Shown here one piece after another: positions 53,981-62,826 of a stretch of 64,000 nucleotides of DNA (position 1 is the stretch's first letter; each line of letters opens with the position of its first letter). Made by a program: the position numbers and the translations under genes. This DNA comes from an uncultured Prevotellaceae bacterium (GTDB taxonomy: Bacteria; Bacteroidota; Bacteroidia; Bacteroidales; Bacteroidaceae). The notes under the pieces are model-generated. The model was not told the origin of the DNA. It ran no database searches and saw only the letters and a program-made list of their open reading frames with translations. The DNA lies in assembly GCA_900316315.1 (NCBI GenBank), contig ONCK01000005.1:225940-289939 (forward strand), in the 5' to 3' direction.

Positions 53981-55021
53981 ATGAAGAAATCCTCCATATT
54001 CATCCTCCTGCTCGCGATGCTCCAACCCGCCTTCGCAGCAAGCAAGCAGGCAGCCGCCTCATCCAAGGACAAAGCCAAAAAGTGCATTGTCCTTGAGACT
54101 TCTGACCTGTACAATTATGATTGGGCCACTGCGGCTCCTAACATGGGTTTTAATACCATCTCAACGGGTACAGACGTGCTGCAGCCGACTATCTTCCTGA
54201 GAGAACGCGCAGGCAAGCTATTTCTCCGTGACTGCAAAGCCAGGGGCATCGAGGTAGAGCACCAGCTCCACGCCATAGACGACCTCCTGCCCCGTACGCT
54301 ATTTACGCAAGACTCGACGATGTTTCGCATGGACAAGGACGGACGCCGCCGCGCTGACTACAATCTCTGCTACACCTCGCCCGCAGCCCAGGCCATCATC
54401 GCCAAGCGCGTAGTGAGGTACGCCAAGCAGACGCCTTCGACCGACCACCGCTACTACTTCTGGCTCGACGAGGGCGCCGACGGCTGCCACTGTCCCGAGT
54501 GCTCCAAGTACACCCGCAGCGAGCTCAACCTCATGATTACCAACGTTATCGCCAAGGCGCTGCGCGCCAAGTACGACCCCGAGGCTATGGTCGCCCACCT
54601 CGCTTACTACAATACCTACGAGGCTCCCCGTCAGGTCAAGCCCGCAGAGGGAGTCTTCCTCGAGTTCTCCTCCTACCTACGGTCTTGGGCCCAGCCGCTC
54701 AAGTGTGACACCGCTACGGCACGTTTCGGCTACACCAACGGTAAGATCCTACAGTATCTCAAGGACAATCTCGAGGTATTTCCCGCATCGACCGCCGAAG
54801 TGATAGAGTACTGGATTGACGCCGCTTACCAGAGCAACTACCGCTACCCATACCGCTCCATCATCTGGATGCCCAAGATCATCAAGCAAGATGTCAAGAC
54901 CTACAACAAACTGGGTATCCACCGCTTCAACTGCTTCGCCGCGGGCATGGACTCTACTTACTTCCAGCAGCACCCAGTCGTCAAGGAGCAACTCAAGCAA
55001 TTCGCTAAAATGCTTAAATAG
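53981..55021 (+). CDS. Exported DUF4838 domain protein
   Basis: A 346-residue exported protein with signal peptide MKKSSIFILLLAMLQPAFA. The central part reads YYFWLDEGADGCHCPECSKY (159-178) with the CxCxxC cluster at 169-174. Then MVAHLAYYNTYEAPRQVKP and VFLEFSSYLRSWAQPL follow. This matches DUF4838, a TIM-barrel-like domain found in predicted Bacteroidota glycosidases. The W-x-D-E-G-A-D-G segment may hold acidic active-site residues, but catalysis is unproven. A GH2 glycosidase gene follows 29 bases on, so the two probably act on the same glycan. Confidence 0.8.
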   Translation: MKKSSIFILLLAMLQPAFAASKQAAASSKDKAKKCIVLETSDLYNYDWATAAPNMGFNTISTGTDVLQPTIFLRERAGKLFLRDCKARGIEVEHQLHAIDDLLPRTLFTQDSTMFRMDKDGRRRADYNLCYTSPAAQAIIAKRVVRYAKQTPSTDHRYYFWLDEGADGCHCPECSKYTRSELNLMITNVIAKALRAKYDPEAMVAHLAYYNTYEAPRQVKPAEGVFLEFSSYLRSWAQPLKCDTATARFGYTNGKILQYLKDNLEVFPASTAEVIEYWIDAAYQSNYRYPYRSIIWMPKIIKQDVKTYNKLGIHRFNCFAAGMDSTYFQQHPVVKEQLKQFAKMLK

Positions 55022-55050
55022 ACCAAATCATAATACGACAAACCATACTT

Positions 55051-56949
55051 ATGAAGAAAAACATCTTAACTCTATCGATGCTGGCCTTGACACTGATTGC
55101 GCAGGCAGCATACGGATGGAAGCCTGTAGGCAACAACATCAAGACACAATGGGCCTCCAAGGTCAACCCCGCCGCCCCACTGCCCGAGTATCCGCGGCCG
55201 CAGATGGTCCGTCAGCAGTGGCAAAACCTCAACGGCCTCTGGCAGTACGCTATCACCGACAAGGACGCCAAGACCTTTAAGTCGCAAGGACAGATCCTCG
55301 TACCCTTCTGCGTAGAGAGCTCGCTGAGCGGAGTGGGCAAGTACGTCGGCAAGGAGAAGGCACTCTGGTATGAGCGTACCCTCACCGTGCCCCGTCAGTG
55401 GAAGGGACAGGACATTCTCCTCCACTTCGGCGCTGTAGACTGGCAAACAGAGCTCTGGGTCAATGGCCACTACGTCGGCAAGCATACCGGCGGATACACC
55501 CCCTTCTCCTACAATATCACTCCCTACATCAAGGGCAGCGGCAAGCAAACCCTGCGCGTGCGCGTATGGGACGCTAGCGACAACTCCTTCCAGCCTCGCG
55601 GCAAGCAGGTGACCAAGTCCTCCGGCATCTGGTACACTCCTGTGACCGGCATCTGGCAGACTGTATGGATGGAGCCCGTAGCCAAGAGCCACATTGAGAG
55701 CTACTATATCGTCTCCGACGTAGACAAGTCCAAGATGAATGTATCTGTCAAGCTCCAAGGCCAGCAGAGCGGCGACCAAGTCAAAGTCGAAATCCTCGAC
55801 GGCGGTATCGGATACAATCCCGAGCACCCCAGCAGCAAGGTCATCGCCTCCGCTACGCTCAGCAGCAAGTCTGCTGATATCGACATCCCCGATGCCAAGC
55901 TCTGGAGCCCCGACAGCCCCTACCTCTACGGAGTCAAACTCACCCTGCTCAGAGGGAGCAAGACGATAGACCAAGTCTGCGGCTACACGCAGATGCGCAA
56001 GATCAGCAAGATGCGCGACAGCTCGCCCAACCGCTACAACCGCATGGCGCTGAACAATAAGATTATGTTCCAGTTCGGTCCTCTTGACCAGGGATGGTGG
56101 CCTGACGGTCTCTACACGGCACCCACCGACGCCGCCCTCAAGTATGACATTGAGCAGACCAAGGCTTGGGGATTCAATATGATACGCAAGCACATCAAGG
56201 TCGAGCCCGCACGCTGGTACTACTACGCTGACAAACTCGGTATCGTAGTCTGGCAGGACATGCCCTGTATCGCAGACCACGGCAAGAGTGTACTGGCTAA
56301 CCGCGATCCCGAAATCGCCAAGATACAGCAAAACAAGTGGAGCTCAGACTCATTCCTCGGCGGTACAGACTGCCCTATCCCTCAGCAGTGGAAAGACAAT
56401 TATTATAAAGAGTGGGGTGAGATCATAGACTGCCTCAAGGGCTTCCAGTGCATCGTCGTATGGGTACCCTTCAATGAGGCTTGGGGACAATTTGACACGC
56501 CTGAAGTCGTCAAGTTTACCCGTGAGCAGGACAATACGCGCCTGATCAACGAGTCCAGCGGCGGCAACTACCACCTCGTCGGCGACATCCTCGACGCCCA
56601 CCATTACCCCTGCCCTGCCATGAATGTCTTTGAGGGCAAAATGATCAACGTCCTCGGCGAATATGGCGGCATCGGTTATCCCGTCAAGGGCCACCTCTGG
56701 CAGCAAGACGCCAACTGGGGCTACGGCAAAGTCAAGGAGAACGGACAGCAAGTGCTTGACCAGTACACAGAGTTCGCCGATATGCTCAAGACCTTCATCA
56801 AGACCGGATGCTCCGCCGCCGTCTACACCCAGACTACCGATGTAGAGATAGAGGTCAACGGCATCATGACTTACGACCGCGCCGTCACCAAGATGGACGC
56901 CGCCAAGCTTCGTCAAGTCAACGAGAGCGTCATTCAGTCTCTCAAGTAG
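55051..56949 (+). CDS. Exported glycoside hydrolase family 2 protein
   Basis: A 632-residue exported glycosidase. The signal peptide is MKKNILTLSMLALTLIAQAA. A jelly-roll sugar-binding domain (PRPQMVRQQWQNLNGLWQYA) and an Ig-like domain precede a TIM barrel. In the barrel, GFNMIRKHIKVEPARWYYYA leads to the acid/base Glu476 in FNEAWGQ and the probable nucleophile Glu537 in NVLGEYGG. GH2 enzymes include beta-galactosidases, glucuronidases and mannosidases; the exact activity is not readable. It is shorter than LacZ, and no SusC/SusD pair is nearby. It ends in a strong terminator. Confidence 0.9.
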   Translation: MKKNILTLSMLALTLIAQAAYGWKPVGNNIKTQWASKVNPAAPLPEYPRPQMVRQQWQNLNGLWQYAITDKDAKTFKSQGQILVPFCVESSLSGVGKYVGKEKALWYERTLTVPRQWKGQDILLHFGAVDWQTELWVNGHYVGKHTGGYTPFSYNITPYIKGSGKQTLRVRVWDASDNSFQPRGKQVTKSSGIWYTPVTGIWQTVWMEPVAKSHIESYYIVSDVDKSKMNVSVKLQGQQSGDQVKVEILDGGIGYNPEHPSSKVIASATLSSKSADIDIPDAKLWSPDSPYLYGVKLTLLRGSKTIDQVCGYTQMRKISKMRDSSPNRYNRMALNNKIMFQFGPLDQGWWPDGLYTAPTDAALKYDIEQTKAWGFNMIRKHIKVEPARWYYYADKLGIVVWQDMPCIADHGKSVLANRDPEIAKIQQNKWSSDSFLGGTDCPIPQQWKDNYYKEWGEIIDCLKGFQCIVVWVPFNEAWGQFDTPEVVKFTREQDNTRLINESSGGNYHLVGDILDAHHYPCPAMNVFEGKMINVLGEYGGIGYPVKGHLWQQDANWGYGKVKENGQQVLDQYTEFADMLKTFIKTGCSAAVYTQTTDVEIEVNGIMTYDRAVTKMDAAKLRQVNESVIQSLK

Positions 56950-56970
56950 CCTAGACATCATCCCTATAGC

Positions 56971-57009
56971 AAACGGGCAGCAGGTCTCCAGTGGTCTGCT
57001 GCCCGTTTT
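56971..57009 (+). terminator. Terminator of the DUF4838-GH2 operon
   Basis: Perfect 13-bp stem (AAACGGGCAGCAG with CTGCTGCCCGTTT), 12-base loop, ending in TTTT. It lies 22 bases after the GH2 stop. Confidence 0.88.
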
Positions 57010-57146
57010 GTTGCTATGCCAGTTTAAGGTCCTCTGGCGACCAGCAGCCTTCACAGGGCCGGTGGACGAGGTCTCTCCTATCAAAAGCCTCAATGACGCA
57101 ATCATTTTTTGCCCATTTGTTAATCGCAAGGCGGAATCTTTTTGCG

Positions 57147-57154
57147 TAAGTTTG
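57147..57154 (+). promoter_or_regulatory. -7 promoter box of the barrel protein gene
   Basis: TAAGTTTG, 26 bases before ATG 57180. No matching -33 at standard spacing. Confidence 0.5.
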
Positions 57155-57179
57155 CCCCCGGAAATCCTACAAAGAAACT

Positions 57180-57875
57180 ATGATGAAACTGAACCGCATT
57201 CTCCCCCTTCTCGCCTTCATCCTCTCCGCTACCATCGCCGACGCCCAGGTCTACGCTCCAGTGCCCCCGCGTCGCGGGTCGTATTCCACACCCGACGGAC
57301 GCCCCTATGGCGACACTTATCACCCATCTCATCTTCACAATGTCTACTATGGATTTCGCATAGGCCTCAGCGTGGCGTCTATTCATTCGGAGTCGTCGCT
57401 GTTGGACGGCAACAGCGCCAGGACGGGACTCAATGCAGGCTTCGCCATCGGCACACAACTCATACAGGGTACGCCCCTCTGCTTTGAGAGCGGCCTCTAC
57501 TATACGGAAAAAGGCGGCAAAAGCAACGACGGAGACGGCAAGTTCACCTACAGTCTCAATTACCTCGAAGTACCTCTGCTCCTGCGCTACAAGGTGCGCT
57601 CCGGCGATATCGACATCGAGCCCTTCCTAGGCGGATATCTGGCCTGCGGAGTAGGCGGTAAGATCAAAAATTACAATGACCGCGAGGCTTTCAGCAGCTA
57701 TGACGACGGCTACTTCCGGCGCTTCGACGGCGGTATCAAGGTAGGAGTGGGATTTAGTTTTCAGATGCTCTATCTTGGCGCAAGCTACGACATCGGCCTG
57801 GCCAATGTGGGACAAGACGACTTCGACAACACACATACAGGCGCCTTTGTCCTCAACTTTGGCGTCACCTTCTGA
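57180..57875 (+). CDS. Outer-membrane beta-barrel protein (PorT-like family)
   Basis: A 231-residue exported protein. The signal peptide MMKLNRILPLLAFILSATIADA precedes a Pro/Tyr-rich stretch, and then repeated beta-hairpins: YYGFRIGLSVASIHSESS, TGLNAGFAIGTQL, FESGLYYTEKGGK, LEVPLLLRYKV and a final GAFVLNFGVTF. This is the eight-strand barrel pattern of the outer membrane protein beta-barrel domain family. The role is unknown; a membrane-structural or small porin function is inferred. Convergent with marC. Confidence 0.85.
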   Translation: MMKLNRILPLLAFILSATIADAQVYAPVPPRRGSYSTPDGRPYGDTYHPSHLHNVYYGFRIGLSVASIHSESSLLDGNSARTGLNAGFAIGTQLIQGTPLCFESGLYYTEKGGKSNDGDGKFTYSLNYLEVPLLLRYKVRSGDIDIEPFLGGYLACGVGGKIKNYNDREAFSSYDDGYFRRFDGGIKVGVGFSFQMLYLGASYDIGLANVGQDDFDNTHTGAFVLNFGVTF

Positions 57876-57907
57876 CCCACAACGCCTCAGGTCTCACCCA
57901 GCAACTT

Positions 57908-58516
57908 CTACTGCTGACTCAGACTGTGGATGAGGGGAAGCAGATTGGAGGTAAAGAGACGTATCGACACCGCCAACAGAATAATGCCAAAAAATTTGCG
58001 GATGATATAAATCATATTGCCTGAGAAAGCGCGCTCGGCCCGTAGAGCGCACTTTAGCACGATATATGCCCACAACATATTGGCGGCCAGTGCTGCCACG
58101 ATATTGATAGTGGCAAACTGGGAGCGGAAAGAAAGCAATGTGGTAAAGGCCGCGGCTCCGGCGAGCAAAGGAAAGACGAGCGGGATGAGCGTTGCGCTGT
58201 TGGAGGGGCAATTTTCGTTGTGGAAGATATCGATGTCCAGGATCATCTCCAGAGACAGGAGAAAGAGGATAATAGCTCCGCCGATGGCGAAGCTCTTGAT
58301 ATCGACGCTGAAGAGACGCAGGAGCCACTCGCCGGCAAATAGGAATGTCAGAAGCAGGGCAAAGGAGATCAAGACCGCCTTGCCTGCCTTGACCTCGCGT
58401 CCCTTGTGACGCAGGTCGATGATAATGGGCGACGCCCCCAAGGCATCAATGACGGCGAGCAGGGCAAAAAAGCATGTAAGGAAATCTTGTAAATTGAATT
58501 GTTCGAAGAAATTCAT
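57908..58516 (-). CDS. MarC family integral membrane protein
   Basis: A 202-residue inner-membrane protein with six helices. The MarC/UPF0056 pattern is in LLAVIDALGASPIIIDLRHK and SFAIGGAIILFLLSLEMIL, followed by LIPLVFPLLAGAAAFTTLL. The family resembles small-molecule exporters, but function is unproven and early links to multiple antibiotic resistance were withdrawn. ATG 58516 is chosen over an upstream Met 18 codons before, because it gives the usual N-terminus. It is convergent with the barrel gene. Confidence 0.85.
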   Translation of the reverse strand: MNFFEQFNLQDFLTCFFALLAVIDALGASPIIIDLRHKGREVKAGKAVLISFALLLTFLFAGEWLLRLFSVDIKSFAIGGAIILFLLSLEMILDIDIFHNENCPSNSATLIPLVFPLLAGAAAFTTLLSFRSQFATINIVAALAANMLWAYIVLKCALRAERAFSGNMIYIIRKFFGIILLAVSIRLFTSNLLPLIHSLSQQ

Positions 58517-58625
58517 TTTTATCTCTACTTTATACATTTTACCTCTGACCTGTATTAGGGCAGGCCACACCTATACTATATCAGAATACAATCCGAAACG
58601 TTTCTCCTGAGATGGCATGCCCCTA

Positions 58626-59867
58626 TCACTGGTCATGCGAGCCAAAAACGGCATCAAATATCTTGTCCACGGCACCCGCACCCTTCTGGATATAAGCTTG
58701 AGCGGCGGCGCCGGCTTCGCAGAGCAACTGGGGGTCATCGGCCAAACGCTTCATCAGGGTGGCATACTCATCGGCGCTCTTTATCTCAAACGTACCTCCC
58801 TCAGCAATCAGGTCTTGTACCTCACGGAAGTTCTTATTGTTGGGCCCGATGATTACAGGTATGCCATAGACGGCAGCCTCCGGCACATTGTGGATACCCA
58901 CTCCGAATCCGCCGCCGACATAAGCGATCTGCCCATAGCGGTATATCGACGAGAGCAGACCATAGCAGTCTATGATCAGACAGTCCGCCTCCTTGGCCTT
59001 CTCTGCCGTGGCCTGAGTGAAGCGTAGTGACGGCCGCTGCAACTTATGTTCGATCTCAGCAAGATGGGCCTCGGACACCACGTGAGGAGCCAGGATGAGG
59101 CGCTCCTCGGGATGGGCGTTGAAGTAGCTGATCAGGATGTCCTCGTCAGGGGACCAGGTGCTACCGGCTACCAGTACGTGACCCTCGTTAGTCTGTGCCG
59201 AGGCAAAGGCTTCGGCAACGGGTACATCCTTGGCCTGGTGCCGTATCTCCAGCACGCGGTCGAAGCGCGTATCACCCACAACGCTCACCTGATGCCATCC
59301 GCCGGCTTCCAACAAATCCTTGGAGCGCTCGTTTTGTACAAAGAAGTGGGTAAAGCAGTCCAGCACCCGCGCATAGTGTTTGCCGTACCAGCGAAAAAAT
59401 ATCTGGCCCGGCCTAAAGATGCTGGCTACACTGTATGTAGGCACGCCCTGAAGGTGAAGCTGCGTGAGATAGTTCTGCCAAAATTCGTACTTGATGAAGA
59501 ATGCCATGCACGGCCGTGCGAGCCGCATAAACTTGCGGGCATTGCGCAAGGTGTCAAAAGGGAGATAGCATACGATATCCGCGCCCTTGTAGTCCTTGCG
59601 TACCTCGTAGCCGGACGGCGAAAAGAAGGTGAGCAGTATGCCGCGGTCCGGATACTTGGCACGTACCCTCTCGATGAGCATGCGTCCCTGCTCAAACTCG
59701 CCAAGCGAGGCCGCGTGAAACCAGATATACTCCTTATCCTCCTTACGCTGGCTGCGCAAGATACGCCATGTGTTCCGGTGGCCGCTCATCAGGAGCTTGG
59801 CCTTACGGTTGAAGAGGGAGGCGATGTTGGCCCCCAGCATGAGGATATAGATAATCAGGCTGTACAT
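58626..59867 (-). CDS. waaA: 3-deoxy-D-manno-octulosonic acid transferase
   Basis: A 413-residue GT30 glycosyltransferase that adds Kdo to lipid A, at the inner face of the inner membrane. An N-terminal membrane anchor (IYILMLGANIASLF) precedes the N-lobe with WFHAASLGEFEQGRMLIERV and the conserved FFIKYEFWQNYL. The C-lobe shows AGSTWSPDEDIL, the donor-binding region, and VGGGFGVGIHNVPEAAVYGI. This confirms a Gram-negative envelope with LPS. It starts 1 base after the gltX stop on the minus strand, a pairing known in Bacteroidales. Confidence 0.94.
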   Translation of the reverse strand: MYSLIIYILMLGANIASLFNRKAKLLMSGHRNTWRILRSQRKEDKEYIWFHAASLGEFEQGRMLIERVRAKYPDRGILLTFFSPSGYEVRKDYKGADIVCYLPFDTLRNARKFMRLARPCMAFFIKYEFWQNYLTQLHLQGVPTYSVASIFRPGQIFFRWYGKHYARVLDCFTHFFVQNERSKDLLEAGGWHQVSVVGDTRFDRVLEIRHQAKDVPVAEAFASAQTNEGHVLVAGSTWSPDEDILISYFNAHPEERLILAPHVVSEAHLAEIEHKLQRPSLRFTQATAEKAKEADCLIIDCYGLLSSIYRYGQIAYVGGGFGVGIHNVPEAAVYGIPVIIGPNNKNFREVQDLIAEGGTFEIKSADEYATLMKRLADDPQLLCEAGAAAQAYIQKGAGAVDKIFDAVFGSHDQ

Positions 59868-59868
59868 G

Positions 59869-61386
59869 CTATCCCAGAGTCTTAATCGCGCGGTCGAGAC
59901 GGCGCAGCGTCTCCTCTTTGCCTAGGAATGACGAGATATCAAACATATGGGGGCCGACGCCGGCTCCGACCAGTGCGAGGCGGAATGCGTTCATCACATC
60001 GCCCGTCTTGAGTCCGTTGTCCTCGATATGCTTCATCACAACGGCTTCCTGATGCTCCAAGCTGAAGTCATCGAGTCCTTCAAGTACCTTGTAGAGGTCT
60101 CTCATCTGGGATGCGGAATACTCCTTCCAGCGCTTCTTGACCGTCTTTTCGTCATACTCTGTCGGCGCAACGAAGAAGAATTTGCACAAAGGCCAAAGCT
60201 CACTGACGAAGTTGATACGGTTTTTCATCATACCGACAACCTGTGTCACGCGGTCGAGAGGCGCGTTAATGCCGTTGGCCTTGAGGATAGCGTCAAATTG
60301 AGGAGCTATCTCGCTATCCTCTTTGCGGAGGATGTACTCGTGATTAAACCATGCTGCCTTCTGGAAGTCGAACTTTGCGCCTGACTTGCTGCACCGCTCA
60401 AGGCTGAACTGGTCAATCAGTTCCGGCAGACTGAATATCTCCTGCTCCGTGCCGGGATTCCATCCGAGCAGGGCCAGGAAGTTGACTACGGCTTCGGGGA
60501 AGTAGCCCTTCTCACGGAAACCGTTGGAAATCTCGCCCGATTTGGGATCATGCCATTCCAGAGGGAATACGGGGAAGCCCAAGCGATCGCCATCGCGCTT
60601 ACTGAGCTTACCCTTGCCGTCGGGCTTGAGCAGGAGGGGCAAGTGGGCAAACTGAGGCATGCTCTGCTCCCAGCCAAAAGCCTTGTAAAGCAATACATGA
60701 AGGGGAGCTGAACTGAGCCACTCCTCGCCTCGTATGACATGAGTCACTTCCATGAGATGGTCGTCGACGATGTTGGCCAAATGATAGGTGGGTAGTTGGT
60801 CGGCGCTCTTATATAGTACCTTGTCGTCGAGGATGGAAGAGTTGATGACGACGTCTCCGCGGATGAGATCGTGGACGCAGATGTCCTGGCCGGGCTCTAC
60901 CTTGAAGCGGACGACATACTGCTGCCCTTGGGCTATGAGCTGATCGACCTCAGACTTGGGCATCGAGAGACTGTTGCGCATCTGGAGACGCGTGGTAGCA
61001 TCGTATTGGAAATTTTTGACTTCCTCGCGCTTCTTGGCGAGCTCCTCGGGAGTATCAAAGGCGATATAAGCTTTATCAGCATCAAGGAGTCGCTTGACGT
61101 ATTCCCGATAAATCTCGCGGCGTTCTGACTGGCGATAGGGACCGTGGGGGCCACCCACACCTACACCCTCGTCAAACTTGAGTCCAAGCCACTTAAAACT
61201 TTCGATAATATACTCCTCTGCTCCTTCCACGAAACGCGTGGAGTCGGTATCCTCAATGCGTAGGATGAAGTCGCCGCCGTGCTTGCGTGCGAAGAGGTAA
61301 TTGTAGAGTGCAGTACGCACGCCGCCGATATGCAGGGGGCCTGTTGGGCTCGGCGCAAAGCGTACTCTTACTTTGGTGTCAGACAT
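59869..61386 (-). CDS. gltX: Glutamyl-tRNA synthetase
   Basis: A 505-residue class I synthetase that charges tRNA-Glu. It opens [20 protein letters not shown], containing the HIGH-type motif HIGG. The KMSKS loop reads [10 protein letters not shown] helical anticodon-binding domain follows (about 340-505). ATG 61386 is chosen because the TTG seven codons upstream sits inside the -7 box. waaA follows after 1 base and is probably co-transcribed. Confidence 0.96.
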   Translation of the reverse strand: MSDTKVRVRFAPSPTGPLHIGGVRTALYNYLFARKHGGDFILRIEDTDSTRFVEGAEEYIIESFKWLGLKFDEGVGVGGPHGPYRQSERREIYREYVKRLLDADKAYIAFDTPEELAKKREEVKNFQYDATTRLQMRNSLSMPKSEVDQLIAQGQQYVVRFKVEPGQDICVHDLIRGDVVINSSILDDKVLYKSADQLPTYHLANIVDDHLMEVTHVIRGEEWLSSAPLHVLLYKAFGWEQSMPQFAHLPLLLKPDGKGKLSKRDGDRLGFPVFPLEWHDPKSGEISNGFREKGYFPEAVVNFLALLGWNPGTEQEIFSLPELIDQFSLERCSKSGAKFDFQKAAWFNHEYILRKEDSEIAPQFDAILKANGINAPLDRVTQVVGMMKNRINFVSELWPLCKFFFVAPTEYDEKTVKKRWKEYSASQMRDLYKVLEGLDDFSLEHQEAVVMKHIEDNGLKTGDVMNAFRLALVGAGVGPHMFDISSFLGKEETLRRLDRAIKTLG

Positions 61387-61690
61387 TGTATGTGAATTTG
61401 GATGCAAAAATACATCTTTTTACTGATATATTAGGCCTTTTTAGGCATTCAAGTGCAGGTAAAGCGTGTGGCGTAGTTTCCCTGCCACGCCTAAGTAATC
61501 GTGGGAACAAGGCTTACGGATAGCAAGGCGCGTATCGCCATCATCCCGTCGGATACCATCCGCTCAAGATCCGTTTCACCCGGAACTACCTCCTTTGTCT
61601 TCCTACGACGGCAACACCGAATGATGCAGCTTTCCGATGCGCATCTTCCACTTCGTCTACGACAGGTTTCGCAGCGTCATCTGCCAGTAC
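61387..61690. other. Interval between the deacetylase gene and gltX
   Basis: About 304 bases. Only the gltX promoter at 61405-61412 is recognised. No terminator for the deacetylase gene is clear. Confidence 0.4.
61405..61412 (-). promoter_or_regulatory. -7 promoter box of gltX-waaA
   Basis: TATTTTTG followed by GCA on the minus strand, 19 bases before ATG 61386, giving a short leader. Confidence 0.55.
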
Positions 61691-62464
61691 CTACTTTTCA
61701 ATCAGCCGGTCCACGGTCACGAACCGGTAGCCCTTGGCCTGGAGCCGCGAGATAATCTCGGGAAGACAGAGATACAATTTGTCCTTGCGGTCTGGATGAG
61801 TGCCCATGTGGATCATCAAAAGGAAGCCATTGAGCCCGTACTTGCCTTCGTAGTCCATGATATTGCGCACAAGGCATTCACTAGAAGCATAATTGGACAT
61901 ATCGGGCGTGGTGTAGTCGGCATTGGAACGCGTGCCCGGAGTATAGTTGATGATCTGCAGTCCTACCTCGCGCGCCCAAGCGGCTACAGTGGCATTGTAG
62001 TGCTCATAGGGAGGAATGAAGTAAGGACATTTGCGCCGTCTGACACCCAGTTTCCCGAGCGCTGTATAGCTGCGGTCAAGGTCCCTGATCATAGAGTCTC
62101 GGCTTACGAACGTAGAGTCGCGTCTGTCCCACGCCGCATACAGCAGATGTCCCCAGGAGTGGCTGCCTACGTAATGATGACCCTTGACCAGACGGCGCAC
62201 GACGGAAGGATAACGGCTTACAAACTCCCCTGTCACAAAGAAGTTACCCTTGACCTTCGCCGCCTTGAGAGCCTGCATGACAGGCTCCGCTCCATCTGCC
62301 CACGCCGAGGCAGTAAAGACAAGCGCTATCTGCCGGCGGGTCGTATCTCCTCTGATGATGCCTCCGTCGCGTACGACAATGTGGTGACTGAGTCGCCGTG
62401 CTGTGGCCGTCAGAATGGGAGGCTGGATAAGCAGCAGCAAGGGCAGTATCAAGTAGTGTCTCAT
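61691..62464 (-). CDS. Exported polysaccharide deacetylase (NodB-type), atypical
   Basis: A 257-residue exported protein with signal MRHYLILPLLLLIQPPILTA. NodB-fold features are VKGNFFVTGEFVSRYP, the metal motif GSHSWGHLL (HxxxH), CPYFIPPYEHYN in place of RPP, and a terminal LQAKGYRFVTVDRLI. Motif 1, normally TFDDG, reads FTASAWADGAE, so one of the two Asp is absent while ADG remains. This variant occurs in a Bacteroidota subgroup, so activity may be altered but is not ruled out. It probably acts on cell-surface or dietary glycans in the periplasm. ATG 62464 is chosen so that the signal peptide lies at the start. Confidence 0.82.
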   Translation of the reverse strand: MRHYLILPLLLLIQPPILTATARRLSHHIVVRDGGIIRGDTTRRQIALVFTASAWADGAEPVMQALKAAKVKGNFFVTGEFVSRYPSVVRRLVKGHHYVGSHSWGHLLYAAWDRRDSTFVSRDSMIRDLDRSYTALGKLGVRRRKCPYFIPPYEHYNATVAAWAREVGLQIINYTPGTRSNADYTTPDMSNYASSECLVRNIMDYEGKYGLNGFLLMIHMGTHPDRKDKLYLCLPEIISRLQAKGYRFVTVDRLIEK

Positions 62465-62774
62465 GTGGGTAGGATAGAAAAAGGGTCCGCATCGGTGCAG
62501 ATGGCACAAATTTAGCGTTTTATTTCATCATCGTCCTCGCTGCCAGCCCCAAATTGTGACAACTCAGCATCTTACCGCCACCCACCGCCCGTGCATCAGT
62601 ACTATAGCGCGATGTGTCAGTCTCCAGTCAGGGCAAGCGGTTCCGACAAGGCTCCTGGGTAGTTGCACCCGCTGGATAAATCGCCAAGATTCTCTTTGAG
62701 CCTCCGCAGCAAGCCGCCCCTGACACAAAGCCTATCGTCACAGCAGTAGGCAATCCGGCCGCATACCTATTATA
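62465..62774. other. Interval upstream of the deacetylase gene
   Basis: About 310 bases with nothing clear; no full -7 match was found upstream of the deacetylase. Confidence 0.35.
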
Positions 62775-62811
62775 AAAGCCCGGCTCAGCCAGTGTAACCA
62801 AGCCGGGCTTT
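62775..62811 (-). terminator. Terminator of the metallophosphoesterase gene
   Basis: Perfect 11-bp stem (AAAGCCCGGCT with AGCCGGGCTTT), 15-base loop, followed on the minus strand by TATAATAGG. It lies 16 bases after the stop. Confidence 0.75.
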
Positions 62812-62826
62812 CCTTATGCGTTGCGA

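Noticed and set aside
55072..56331. 419-codon minus-strand frame opposite the GH2 gene
   Set aside because: Shadow of a clearly identified GH2 gene; the translated sequence is Val/Leu/Asp-rich with no family features.
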